This document shows, one piece after another, positions 7,743 to 16,543 of a stretch of DNA of 45,666 nt. Source of the stretch: Nonomuraea helvata. GTDB lineage: Bacteria > Actinomycetota > Actinomycetes > Streptosporangiales > Streptosporangiaceae. The DNA is taken from NCBI RefSeq assembly GCF_039535785.1, contig NZ_BAAAXV010000007.1:1-45666 (forward strand). Direction: 5' to 3'. The position numbers and the translations under genes are program-made. The notes below the pieces were generated by a model. That model saw only the letters and a list, made by a program, of their open reading frames with translations, was not told the origin of the DNA and ran no database searches. Positions within the stretch are counted from its first letter, which is position 1; every line of letters begins with the position of its first letter.

Positions 7743-10019
7743 ATGGAACGGGTCGAGCAACTGCTCGCGGAGATGTCGCTCGACGAGAAGCTCGCCCAGC
7801 TCGTCGGCGTGTGGCTGAACGTCAACAGGGAAGAGGGCGTCGTCGCGCCGCTGCAGGACGCGATGCAGGGCGAGGACGTCGAGTTCGAGGCGTTCGCCCG
7901 CCACGGCCTGGGCCACGTCACCCGCCACTACGGCACCAGGCCCGTCGACCCGGAGTGGGCGAGCACGGCGCTGGCCGCGCGGCAGCGCTGGCTCCGCGAC
8001 CACACCCGGCTCGGCATCCCGGCGCTCGCGCATGAGGAGTGCCTGACGGGGCTGGCGGCCTGGCGCGCCACGACGTACCCGGTGCCGCCCGCGTGGGGCG
8101 CGTCGTTCGACCCCGAACTGGTGGAGCGGATGGGCGCCAGGATCGGGGCCGACATGCGGGCGCTCGGCGTCCACCAGGGCCTCGCCCCGGTGCTCGACGT
8201 GATCCGAGACCAGCGTTGGGGACGGGTCGAGGAGTGCATCTCCGAGGACCCGTACGAGGTCGCGACCATCGGCGCGGCCTACGTGCGCGGTGTGCAGTCC
8301 ACGGGCGTGATCGCCACGCTCAAGCACTTCGTCGGCTACTCCAACTCCCGCGCCGGGCGCAACCTCGCCCCTGTGCACGCCGGTGCCCGCGAGGTGGCCG
8401 ACACGCTGCTGTTCCCGTTCGAGGTCGCGGTCAAGGACGCGCGGGCGGGCTCGGTCATGAACTCCTACGCCGAGATCGACGGCATCCCGGTCGCCGCCGA
8501 CCCGTACTACCTGACCCGGGTCCTCAGGGACGAATGGGGCTTCGAGGGCACGGTCGTCGCCGACTACTTCGCGGTCGCCTTCCTGCACACCCTGCACGCG
8601 GTGGCCTCCGGCGCCGAGGACGCGGCCGTGCAGGCGCTCACCGCGGGCATCGACGTCGAGCTGCCCACCGGGGTGGCGTACCTGGAGCCGCTGAAGCAGG
8701 CTGTCACCGAGGGCAGGATCGACGAGGCCCTCGTCGACCGGGCGCTGCGCCGCGTGCTGCTGCAGAAGGCCCAGCTCGGCCTGCTCGACGACGGCTACGA
8801 GCCCGAGCCGTCCGGGCCGGTGGACCTCGACGACCCCGACTCCCGCGACCTGGCCCGGCGCCTGGCCGAGGAGTCGATCGTGCTGCTCACGAACGGCGGC
8901 GTGCTCCCGCTCGGCGACGCCGCGGGCAGGACCGTCGCCGTGATCGGCCCGAACGCCGACGACGTCACCGCCCTGTTCGGCTGCTACTCGTTCGTCAACC
9001 ACGTGCTGCCGCACTTCCCCGAGGTCGAGTCCGGCATCGCGGCGCCCACGCTCCTCGACGCGCTGCGCGAGGAGTTCCCCGGCGCGACGATCCAGGTCGA
9101 GCGGGGCACGGGCGTGGACGACGGTGACCGTACGGGCATCGCCGCGGCCGCGCGCCTGGCGGCGGAGTCGGATCTCGCGATCCTCGTGCTCGGCGACCGC
9201 TCCGGGCTGTTCGGCCGGGGCACCTCCGGCGAGGGCTGCGACGCGGAGACCCTCGACCTGCCGGGCGCGCAGCAGGAGCTCGTCGACGCCGTCATCGCCA
9301 CGGGCACGCCGACCGTGGTCGTGCTCATGACCGGGCGCGCCTACGCCGTGCCGGGCCTGCTCAGGGACGCCGCCGCCGTCGTGCAGGCGTACTTCCCCGG
9401 CGAGGAGGGCGCGGGCGCCGTCGCCCGCGTGCTGTCCGGCGCCGTGAACCCCTCCGGCCGCCTGCCCATGAGCATGCCCCGCTCGACCGCCGGCCAGCCG
9501 TACAGCTACCTGCACCCCAGGCTCGGCGCGGCGAGCTCCGTCAGCAACATCGACCCCGCACCGGCGCTGAGCTTCGGGCACGGGCTGAGCTACACGAGTT
9601 TCGCCTACGAGGACCTGACCGCCGACGGGACGGCCGGGACGGCAGGGTCGATCCGCTGCTCGGTCGTGGTGCGCAACACCGGCGAGCGCGCCGGGGCGGA
9701 GGTGGTCCAGGTGTACGCCTCCGACAAGGTCGCCTCGGTCACCAGGCCCGTGGCCCAGCTCGTCGGGTACGCCCGGGTCGAGCTGGCCCCCGGCGAGAGC
9801 GCGAAGGTCGCCTTCGACGTCCCGGTCAGGCTGCTGGCCTTCACCGGCCGTGACGGGCGGCGTGTCGTCGAGCCCGGCGAGATCGGCCTGTCGGTGCGCC
9901 GCTCCGTCGCGGAGCCGATCGCCGAGACGTCCGTGGAGCTGACCGGCCCCCTGTATGAGGTCACCGGCTCCGAGCGGCGTCTGACCACTGTGTCGGTCGA
10001 GCCGGGAAAGGAGCTATGA
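7743..10019 (+). CDS. Glycoside hydrolase family 3 (beta-xylosidase/beta-glucosidase type)
   Basis: A 758-residue intracellular exo-glycosidase without signal peptide. The N-terminal (alpha/beta)8 barrel shows HEECLTGLAAW, LAPVLDVIRDQRWGRVEE, ATLKHFVGYS and the nucleophile region GTVVADYFAV with Asp 274. The second domain (IVLLTNGGVLPL, VAVIGPNADD, AILVLGDRSG, VVLMTGRAY) and a C-terminal fibronectin-III-like domain (SFGHGLSYTSF, VVQVYASD) follow in the usual order. The HEECL and VVADYF variants resemble BxlA-type beta-xylosidases, but beta-glucosidase or arabinosidase activity is not excluded. It is the first gene after the LacI operators and only one base separates it from the GH42 gene, so they form an operon for oligosaccharides that must be imported by a transporter encoded elsewhere. 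Confidence 0.92.
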   Translation: MERVEQLLAEMSLDEKLAQLVGVWLNVNREEGVVAPLQDAMQGEDVEFEAFARHGLGHVTRHYGTRPVDPEWASTALAARQRWLRDHTRLGIPALAHEECLTGLAAWRATTYPVPPAWGASFDPELVERMGARIGADMRALGVHQGLAPVLDVIRDQRWGRVEECISEDPYEVATIGAAYVRGVQSTGVIATLKHFVGYSNSRAGRNLAPVHAGAREVADTLLFPFEVAVKDARAGSVMNSYAEIDGIPVAADPYYLTRVLRDEWGFEGTVVADYFAVAFLHTLHAVASGAEDAAVQALTAGIDVELPTGVAYLEPLKQAVTEGRIDEALVDRALRRVLLQKAQLGLLDDGYEPEPSGPVDLDDPDSRDLARRLAEESIVLLTNGGVLPLGDAAGRTVAVIGPNADDVTALFGCYSFVNHVLPHFPEVESGIAAPTLLDALREEFPGATIQVERGTGVDDGDRTGIAAAARLAAESDLAILVLGDRSGLFGRGTSGEGCDAETLDLPGAQQELVDAVIATGTPTVVVLMTGRAYAVPGLLRDAAAVVQAYFPGEEGAGAVARVLSGAVNPSGRLPMSMPRSTAGQPYSYLHPRLGAASSVSNIDPAPALSFGHGLSYTSFAYEDLTADGTAGTAGSIRCSVVVRNTGERAGAEVVQVYASDKVASVTRPVAQLVGYARVELAPGESAKVAFDVPVRLLAFTGRDGRRVVEPGEIGLSVRRSVAEPIAETSVELTGPLYEVTGSERRLTTVSVEPGKEL

Positions 10020-10020
10020 C

Positions 10021-12043
10021 ATGTCGCGGTTGGACGCTTTCAGGAACCGCCTAGGGGGCTTCGCCTACGGCGGCGACTACAACCCGGAGCAATGGGACCC
10101 GGCCGTGTGGCGGGAGGACGTCCGGCTCATGCGCGAGGCCGGCGTCAACGTCGTCTCCCTCGGCGTGTTCGCGTGGGCCTCGCTGGAGCCGGAGCCGGGC
10201 AAGTACGAGTTCGGCTGGATGGACGAGATCATGGACCTCCTCCATGAGAACGGCGTCAGCGTCAACCTGGCCACCCCCCACCGCGGCGCCGCCCGTCTGG
10301 CTCACGCAGCTGCACCCCGAGGTGTTCCCGATCATGGCCGACGGGGAGCGCTTCGGCTTCGGCAACCGGCTGCACTACGACCCGTCCTCGCCGATCTACC
10401 GCGAGTACGCCGCCGGCATCACCACCAAGCTCGCCGAGCGCTACTCCTTCCACCCGGCGCTGGCGATGTGGCACATCTCCAACGAGTACGGGCCCACGGC
10501 GTACAACGAGGCCGCCTCGGTCAACTTCCGCCGCTGGCTGCAGCGCCGGTACGGCGACCTGGAGACGCTGAACGAGGCGTGGACCACCCGCTTCTGGAGC
10601 CAGCGCTACACCGACTGGGACCAGATCGAGGTGCCGCACATCCCGCGTACCTGGATGAACCCGGCGCGCAGGCTCGACTTCAAGCGGTTCACCTCCGACG
10701 CCCTCCTCGAGTGCTACATCGCCGAACGCGACATCGTCCGCTCCTTCCGCGACGACATCCCGGTGCTGACCAACTTCATGCGCTTCTTCAAGCACGCCGA
10801 CTACTGGAAGTGGGCGCCCGAGGAGGACGCGGTCGCACTCGACATCTACCCCAACCCCGCCGACGCCGACTCCCACGTGTCCGCGGCCTTCCAGTTCGAC
10901 CTGTTCCGCTCGCTCAAGGGCGGTCAGCCGTGGCTGCTCATGGAGCAGGCGGCGAGCGCGGTCAGCCAGTGGCAGCTCAACATCGTCAAGGAGCCGGGAC
11001 GGATGCGCCTCGGCTCGCTCCAGGCGGTGTCGCGGGCGTCGGACTCGGTGATGTTCTTCCAGTGGCGGGCCGGCCGCGGCGGGCAGGAGCGCTTCCACTC
11101 GGCGATGCTGCCGCACTCCGGGCCGGACTCGCGCACGTTCAGGGAGATCATCGACCTGGGACGGGAGCTGAAGCTGCTCGCGCCCGCCGCCGGGACCACC
11201 TCGCGCGCCGAGATCGCGATCCTCTTCGACTGGGACGGCTGGTGGGGGCTGGAGGAGACCGCGGGGCTGCCGCGCCAGGACTTCAGCTATCCCGACACGG
11301 TCATGCGGCACTACACGCCGCTGTGGTCGCAGCACCTCCCGGTGGACGTGGTGTCCTCCGGGTCCTCGCTGGAGGGGTACAAGGTGCTGGTGGTGCCGAA
11401 CGCGTACCTGATCGACGACGAGGGCGTGCGGCGGATCACCGAGTTCGCCCGCGACGGCGGGACGGTGATCATGTCGTTCTTCTCCGGCGTGGTCGACGAC
11501 TGCAACCGGGTGCGGCCCGACGGCTACCCGGGGGCGTTCCGGCAGCTCATCGGGGCCAAGATCGACGAGTACTGGCCGGCCAGGCCGCACGAGGTCTTCT
11601 CCGTGGAGTTCGCCGACGGGCGGAAGACCACCTCGACCTGGTGGCGCGACGACCTCCACCTCGAGACGGGCACGGCCCTGGCCACCTACGGGGACGGCCT
11701 GCTGGCCGGGCGGGCGGCCGTGGTGGAGAACCGCTTCGGCGCGGGGCGGGTCGTGTACTTCGCCACGCTGCTGGAGCAGGCGGTCTTCGACGCCGAACTG
11801 GTCGGGGCGGTGGAGGCGGCGGGCGTCCGTTCGCCCTTCCCGGGGGTGCCGGCCCACGTGGAGTGCGCCGTGCGGGGGGACGCGGAGCACGAGTACGTGT
11901 TCCTGCTCAACCACAGCGGCGAGGAGAGCGTGTCCGTGCCCTTCGACGGGGAGGGGACCGACCTGCTGACGGGGGAGCGCGTGTCGGGCTCAGTAGACCT
12001 GGCCCCGCTCGGCGCGGCCGTGATCCAGCGCCCCCGCGCGTAG
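10021..12043 (+). pseudogene. GH42 beta-galactosidase, frameshifted in a C run
   Basis: A family 42 beta-galactosidase split over two frames. Frame 1 (from the ATG at 10021) encodes GGFAYGGDYNPEQWD to VNLATP; frame 2 continues with PTAAPPVWLTQLHPEVF to the stop at 12043. The switch falls in six consecutive C at 10274-10279, and removal of one C restores an uninterrupted 673-residue protein of normal family length. All other features are intact: acid/base Glu in HISNEYG (about residue 155), nucleophile Glu in WLLMEQA (about 308), the trimerisation domain (IAILFDWDGWWG) and the C-terminal beta domain. It is therefore either a sequencing error or a very recent mutation; no other decay is seen. 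An AAAGGAG site precedes the start, and the gene is coupled to the GH3 gene. Confidence 0.9.
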
Positions 12044-12051
12044 CACCCCGC

Positions 12052-12084
12052 GCCGCGACCGGGAAGGCGCTTCCCGGTCGCGGC
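12052..12084. terminator. Strong bidirectional hairpin terminator
   Basis: A perfect 15-base stem (GCCGCGACCGGGAAG and its complement) with a GCG loop, placed between the convergent GH42 and GH39-like genes. It serves both strands. Confidence 0.85.
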
Positions 12085-12093
12085 GGCCGTGGA

Positions 12094-13908
12094 TCAGCCG
12101 GCGAGGAGCTTCTCCGCGGGGATGGTCTGGCGCGTGATGGCGGGGCTGGACCAGTGGAGCTGGGCGATGGCGTCGTAGCCGCTGTCGTAGAACTCCATCC
12201 TGATGTCGTGTGCCCCGGCGGTCAGCGCGATCTGACCGCTGTCGTCGCGCTTGGAGTGGTCCGTCCAGTTGTCCACGACCACCTTGCCGTCCACCCAGAG
12301 CCGGACGCCGTCGTCGCTCGTGGTGATGAACGTGTACGTCTCCGCGCGGTCCGCGATCACCTTCCCGGTCCAGCGCACGCTGAAGGTGTCGGCGGACACG
12401 GCCGGGTCGGGGGCGTTCGCGCCCCAGTCGAAGTTCACGCCGGGGTCGATCCGGGTGAGCTTGGGCGCGGTCAGGTCGGCGTTGTCGAAGTAGGTCGCCG
12501 ACAGGCCCTGCTGGTCGATGACCAGCGTCGTGACCGAGCCCGCCGGCAGCGTCAGCGTGCCCTTGCCGCCGGCGACCGTGACCGCGCCGGTGCGGTGCGG
12601 GGTCCAGGCGTCCGAGGTGCTCTGCCAGACCGCGGCCGTGCCCGCCGTCAGGCCGGTGAACGAGAGCATGGTGTCCAGCGGCTGGGTGCCGACGTTGACC
12701 AGGACGACGTTCTTGGCCGCGTCGGAGGCGAACACGTGCAGGAGGTCGCTGTCGGCCGTCGCCTGCACCATGGTCGTGCCGAACGGCCTGAACAGGCCCT
12801 CGCCGGTGAACATGCCGATGCCGTGGTAGATCGGCAGCGGCTCGCTGCGCTGGATGCCGCCCTCGCCGTTCGTGCTGGTCAGGCCGAGCTGCCCGTTCTT
12901 GTCGCCGTACTGGTAGGCGGCGGCTCCGGCGTGCAGGATCTGGCCGAGCGCCGCCGCGCCCCACAGGGTGTTGAAGTGGGTCAGCGTACGGTGGCCGTCG
13001 GGGTCGTCGAAGTCGGAGTTGAACTCGCCGATCTGGAGGTCGATCTTGCGCCCGAGCACGGACTCGGCGAGGGCGCTCACCTCCTTGAGGTCCGTCTCGT
13101 AGCCGCGGACGACGGCCCCCAGCAGGTTCTCGTCGGTGGCGGCCTCGGTGCCGTTGCCGTAGTCGTGGTAGTCGAGGAAGTCGACGCGGTCCTTCGATCC
13201 CTCCAGGAACGTCCTGATGTAGGGCAGGTCGTTCCAGGCGGTGGCGGGGCCGCCGACGCGTACCGCCGGGTCCTTGGCGTCGAGGGCGTCGGTGATCATG
13301 TTGAACCGCCGGCTGTACTCGGATGCCGACATTTCAGGCTTTTCTGGGGTGCAGGTGCAGTTGAGCTCGTTGCCGAGGATGAACCGCCGCACCGGCGTGC
13401 CGGAGGCGGCGAAGTGCTGATAGAGGGCCACCGCGTCGTCGCGGTTCACCTCGGCGCTCTGGCGCCCGTCCATCTGGAGGATGACGACCGGCTCGGCGCC
13501 CAGGTCCCGGATGGCGGTGATCCAGGCGTCGCCCGAGATCGTCGTGTCGCACTTGAAGCCGCCGCAGACGATGGGGCCGGCGTGGTTGCCGGGCTCCTGG
13601 TAGTGCAGCTCGATCCGCATCCGGCCCGGCTTCAGGGTGCGCAGGCGCTCGCGATGCTTGGAGTCGTTCGTGATGTACGAGCCGTCGCCGTACCCGGTGA
13701 TGCCGATGCCGTAGTCGGCGGCGGACAGCGTACGGACCGGCTTGGTGAAGTCCACCGAGACGGCGGCGGACACAGCGGCGGGCACGGCGGCGGGCACGGC
13801 GGCGGGCACGGCCGCTTCCGCAGGAACCCCGGCCGGCCAGATCGCCGCGGCGGCGGCCAGGCCGCCCGCGAGAGCGGCACGCAGCGCGCGACGCGCCAAT
13901 GCAGTCAT
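12094..13908 (-). CDS. Secreted GH39-like glycosidase with C-terminal PA14 domain
   Basis: A 604-residue exported protein. Residues 1-32 are a twin-arginine-poor, Ala-rich signal peptide, followed by an AVPAA repeat linker. A barrel domain of roughly residues 50-370 has RRFILGNELNC (candidate acid/base Glu 181) and LQIGEFNSD (candidate nucleophile Glu 295), the clan-A glycosidase pattern also seen in GH39/GH79-type enzymes. A beta-sandwich follows, then a PA14 domain from about residue 470 (LSATYFDNADLTAP, TSDDGVRLWVDGKVVVDNW) likely to bind carbohydrate. The exact family and substrate are uncertain. It is convergent with the GH42 gene and lies next to the sugar-hydrolase operon, which suggests extracellular polysaccharide attack. 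Confidence 0.75.
   Translation of the reverse strand: MTALARRALRAALAGGLAAAAAIWPAGVPAEAAVPAAVPAAVPAAVSAAVSVDFTKPVRTLSAADYGIGITGYGDGSYITNDSKHRERLRTLKPGRMRIELHYQEPGNHAGPIVCGGFKCDTTISGDAWITAIRDLGAEPVVILQMDGRQSAEVNRDDAVALYQHFAASGTPVRRFILGNELNCTCTPEKPEMSASEYSRRFNMITDALDAKDPAVRVGGPATAWNDLPYIRTFLEGSKDRVDFLDYHDYGNGTEAATDENLLGAVVRGYETDLKEVSALAESVLGRKIDLQIGEFNSDFDDPDGHRTLTHFNTLWGAAALGQILHAGAAAYQYGDKNGQLGLTSTNGEGGIQRSEPLPIYHGIGMFTGEGLFRPFGTTMVQATADSDLLHVFASDAAKNVVLVNVGTQPLDTMLSFTGLTAGTAAVWQSTSDAWTPHRTGAVTVAGGKGTLTLPAGSVTTLVIDQQGLSATYFDNADLTAPKLTRIDPGVNFDWGANAPDPAVSADTFSVRWTGKVIADRAETYTFITTSDDGVRLWVDGKVVVDNWTDHSKRDDSGQIALTAGAHDIRMEFYDSGYDAIAQLHWSSPAITRQTIPAEKLLAG
13765..13812. repeat. Four tandem 12-bp units in a signal-peptide linker
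   Basis: Three exact GGCGGGCACGGC units at 13777-13812, preceded by a variant GGCGGACACAGC at 13765-13776. On the minus strand they encode the AVPA/AVSA repeat following the signal peptide, so copy number would only change linker length. Confidence 0.85.
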
Positions 13909-14003
13909 CCTGCTCCTGTCACAAGATCCATGAGGACCCGTGGATCATGACATATGCGGATGACAGCGGGGTGAAATCAGGGAGAGCCCCACCGGGCACG
14001 CGA

Positions 14004-14031
14004 AAGGGCGCCCCTGATCAGGAGCGCCCTT
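14004..14031 (-). terminator. Hairpin terminator downstream of the DPBB-like gene
   Basis: AAGGGCGC (14004-14011) and GCGCCCTT (14024-14031) enclose the self-complementary CCTGATCAGG with a single C/A mismatch. It lies 14 bases after the stop of the gene at 14045 and before the promoter of the GH39-like gene. Confidence 0.7.
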
Positions 14032-14044
14032 CGGCGGAGGGGGT

Positions 14045-14620
14045 TCAGTTGGCGGGGAGCTTCACCGTCATCTGCTTGGTGAGCGGGTTGGCGTCCTGTG
14101 CGGCCCAGGCGCCGGTGGAGAAGGCCTCCGGGTAGTTCTTCTTGCCGACGCCGTCGCCCCACTTGGTGACGACGTACTCCACCTTGATGTGGCCCTCGCC
14201 GGCGACGCCGTCGACGCCCAGGGTCTCGGAGTTGAAGCGGCCGCCGGTCAGCTCGGCGAACGTCTTGGCGTCCAGGTCGAGCATGACGCCGCTGCTGGAG
14301 GGGTCGCCGGGACCGCGGTCGCCGACGAAGAAGGGCATCTTCTTCCCCTTGTAGATCACGTAGCCCTCGGTCATGAGCGGCCAGCTGGGGCTGGCGACCA
14401 GGCCCTTCTGCATGGGCTTGCCGGCGGCGGGCAGACCGGTGTCGCCGGCCCGGCCGGAGGAGTCGTCCCAGAAGTACGACGCGGTGGTCGAGCCCTTGAG
14501 CACGGCCTTCTGGGTGGTGCTGCCGGCGTCGGCGTCAGCGTGCGCCGCGGGCGCACCGACGGCCAGTGCCGTCAGCACGGAGGCGGTGAGCGCGGCGAAA
14601 GGGCGCAGGCATGCAGACAT
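14045..14620 (-). CDS. Secreted protein, possibly barrel (RlpA/DPBB)-like
   Basis: A 191-residue protein starting at an ATG (14620) with a classic signal peptide (ASVLTALAVGAPAAHADA, cleavage after AHA-DA). The mature part has TTASYFWDDSSG, then TGLPAAGKPMQKGLVASPSW, then KKMPFFVGDRGPGDPSSSGV followed by MLDLDAKTFAEL. The order of a small tripeptide-rich opening, VxDRGP and LDL-x-AFAEL strongly resembles double-psi beta-barrel proteins such as RlpA or expansin-like proteins, but the assignment is tentative and catalytic function is unknown. The frame is open to 14647; the ATG fits the signal peptide best. It may act on the cell envelope or spore/mycelial wall. The 262 bases upstream to 14882 hold no gene and presumably its promoter. 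Confidence 0.6.
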   Translation of the reverse strand: MSACLRPFAALTASVLTALAVGAPAAHADADAGSTTQKAVLKGSTTASYFWDDSSGRAGDTGLPAAGKPMQKGLVASPSWPLMTEGYVIYKGKKMPFFVGDRGPGDPSSSGVMLDLDAKTFAELTGGRFNSETLGVDGVAGEGHIKVEYVVTKWGDGVGKKNYPEAFSTGAWAAQDANPLTKQMTVKLPAN

Positions 14621-14882
14621 AGGTGTAGTGGGTCCTTTGTTCGACAACGGGGGGCAGGTACGCTCATAGACGCACGTAGCCGAGCATCAAGCCATACAGT
14701 TGCTACGTGGAGCGCTGGGGATCCAGCAGATCGGATCCCAGAGCCCAAGCGAGTGGTACCTTCCACGGGGGTAAGGTCCAGGTCACTCGCCGGTAACGCC
14801 ACCTACGTTACGTGCGCATAACGGACAAAGGCAAACGAAAACCCATGAATCGGACAAAGATCTACGTTTGACGGTAAAGTCC

Positions 14883-15674
14883 TCAGTTAATGTCCTTTCT
14901 GGACACCCGCAGAACCCCTGCGCCCATGGGGATGGCGATCCAGACCATCACCGACACGGCCAGCCTGGCAAGGTCTCCGCCGGACATGTCGCCGCTCGTC
15001 AAGGGGTTGGTGGTGCTGTTGAGGTCGAGCCATCCGGCCAGGACCTCTCCCACGTGGCCGAGCTGCCCGATGGCGCTCCACAGCATGGGAGTCACAAAGT
15101 AGATCACGATCGCGGCGGGCGCGTTCAGCAGCAGCGCGCCCATGGCCAGCCCCTGGGCCGTCAGGATCACCATCGTGGCGATCCAGCCCAGGACGGTCTG
15201 CGGCGCGACCTGCCAGGTGGCGGGCACGCCCTGGGCGGCGGAGACGGCGGCGGTCACCGGGGCCGCGATCAGCAGCGCGAGCAGGCAGGCCGCCACGGCC
15301 GCGACCAGCGGCGGCAGGCACTTGGCCGCCAGCACGCGGCTCCGCCGGGGTTCGAGCGCGAACGTGGTCAGCGCCGTGCGGTGGCTCCACTCGCCGGTCA
15401 TGGTGAGGATGGCGAGGACGGGCAGCAGCGTTCCGAACGCGATCGCCGAGGTCCCGGCCAGGGTGAAGAAGTGCGGGCCCGCGACGAGGCCGCGGGCGGC
15501 CACGGAGCCGAGCCCCAGCGTCACCAGGATCGCGGTGAGGATCTTGCTGGTGCGGGTGTCGAAGAGCTTGCGGGTCTCGACCCGTACCAGGGTCATGAAG
15601 GAAGGCCGCCCTCCGGCGGCGCCTGCCGTGTCGAGCTCGGCGGTGGCGTCAGGCCGGGCGGCGGTGTCACTCAT
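14883..15674 (-). CDS. ABC-2 type transporter permease
   Basis: A 263-residue membrane protein. After a hydrophilic 35-residue N-terminus and the typical FMTLVRVETRKLFDTRTSK cytoplasmic helix, there are six hydrophobic segments (ILTAILVTLGLGSVA, AFGTLLPVLAILTM, LVAAVAACLLALLIAAPV, MVILTAQGLAMGALL, AAIVIYFVTPMLW, LAVSVMVWIAIPMGAGVL). This is the ABC-2 exporter permease architecture. The ATG at 15674 overlaps the stop of the ATPase gene by four bases (ATGA), so the two proteins are made together. Export substrate is unknown; antimicrobial or lipid stress is the usual theme for such pairs next to a DesK-type two-component system. Confidence 0.85.
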   Translation of the reverse strand: MSDTAARPDATAELDTAGAAGGRPSFMTLVRVETRKLFDTRTSKILTAILVTLGLGSVAARGLVAGPHFFTLAGTSAIAFGTLLPVLAILTMTGEWSHRTALTTFALEPRRSRVLAAKCLPPLVAAVAACLLALLIAAPVTAAVSAAQGVPATWQVAPQTVLGWIATMVILTAQGLAMGALLLNAPAAIVIYFVTPMLWSAIGQLGHVGEVLAGWLDLNSTTNPLTSGDMSGGDLARLAVSVMVWIAIPMGAGVLRVSRKDIN

Positions 15675-16384
15675 GAGGCGCTCCTGTCGGCGTTCGCGGT
15701 CAGTTCGAGGAAGGTCTGTTCGAGGCCGCGGCCCCGGCTCAGTTCGGCGACCGTGCCCTGCGCGAGCACCCGGCCGCGCCCGATCATCACGATGTGGTCG
15801 GCCACCTGCTCCACCTCGTGCAGCAGGTGCGAGCTGAGCAGCACCGCGCACCCCTCCGCGGCCAGGTCGCGCAGCAGCCCTCGCATCCACTGGATCCCCT
15901 GGGGGTCGAGGCCGTTGGCGGGCTCGTCCAGGATGAGCGCCCGGGGCCGGCCGAGGAGCGCATGAGCGATGCCGAGCCGCTGCCGCATGCCGAGCGAGTA
16001 GCCGCCCACGGCCCGGCCGCCCTCCTTGCCGGTCAGCCCCACCAGCCGCAGGACCTCGTCCACGCGCGACTTCGGCAGGCCGAGCAGCATCGCGCCCAGG
16101 GTCAGGACCTCCCGGCCGCTGCGGCCCGGATGCTGCGCCCCCGCGTCCAGCACCGTGCCCACCTCGAACCCCGGACGCTCCAGCTTGGCGTACGGCCGCC
16201 CCAGCACGGTCGCCGTGCCGGAGGTCGGGCGGCAGAGCCCGGCCAGGATGCGCAGCGCGGTGGACTTGCCCGCCCCGTTGGGCCCGAGAAATCCGGTGAC
16301 GGTGCCCCGCCGCACGGTGAAGGACACGTCGTCGAGTGCCTTCACCTCTCTGTACGCCTTGCTGACGTGCTGAAATTCGATCAC
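15671..16384 (-). CDS. ABC transporter ATP-binding protein
   Basis: A 237-residue nucleotide-binding subunit. Walker A is GFLGPNGAGKST near residue 35, the Q-loop region follows, the signature is GGYSLGMRQRLGIA (a degenerate LSGGQ as in many ABC-2 exporters), Walker B is ALILDEPANGLDPQ, and the switch His is in VLLSSHLLHEVEQ. It energises the permease encoded immediately downstream. The ATG at 16384 opens directly with MIEFQHVSKAYREVKALDDV. It is divergent from a sensor kinase gene, and three repeat sites in the shared region suggest control by that two-component system. Confidence 0.93.
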   Translation of the reverse strand: MIEFQHVSKAYREVKALDDVSFTVRRGTVTGFLGPNGAGKSTALRILAGLCRPTSGTATVLGRPYAKLERPGFEVGTVLDAGAQHPGRSGREVLTLGAMLLGLPKSRVDEVLRLVGLTGKEGGRAVGGYSLGMRQRLGIAHALLGRPRALILDEPANGLDPQGIQWMRGLLRDLAAEGCAVLLSSHLLHEVEQVADHIVMIGRGRVLAQGTVAELSRGRGLEQTFLELTANADRSAS

Positions 16385-16421
16385 CGCCTCAGTCCATCGG
16401 AAACCCGGCCCGGCCTCATCG

Positions 16422-16507
16422 GACCTGGGTCGAGCGATGCGCGCGCCACGGCTACCGTCGCCGCCGCCGATGTAGACCTGGGTCGGTACGGAGATCGACC
16501 CGGGTCG
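16422..16507. promoter_or_regulatory. Three phased near-palindromes between ABC operon and two-component genes
   Basis: GACCTGGGTCG lies at 16422-16432 and 16475-16485, and the fully palindromic version GACCCGGGTCG at 16497-16507. The centre-to-centre distances are 53 and 22 bases, close to five and two helical turns, so all sites face the same side of the DNA. The arrangement fits binding of the NarL-type response regulator encoded downstream; this is inferred. Confidence 0.6.
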
Positions 16508-16543
16508 CTAAGGCGATGCCGTGCGGGTCCCTAGGCTGAGGAC

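Noticed and set aside
10300..13950. Plus-strand frame continuing from GH42 through the GH39-like gene
   Set aside because: It is the out-of-frame remainder after the C-run frameshift plus an antisense reading of a gene with signal peptide and PA14 domain.
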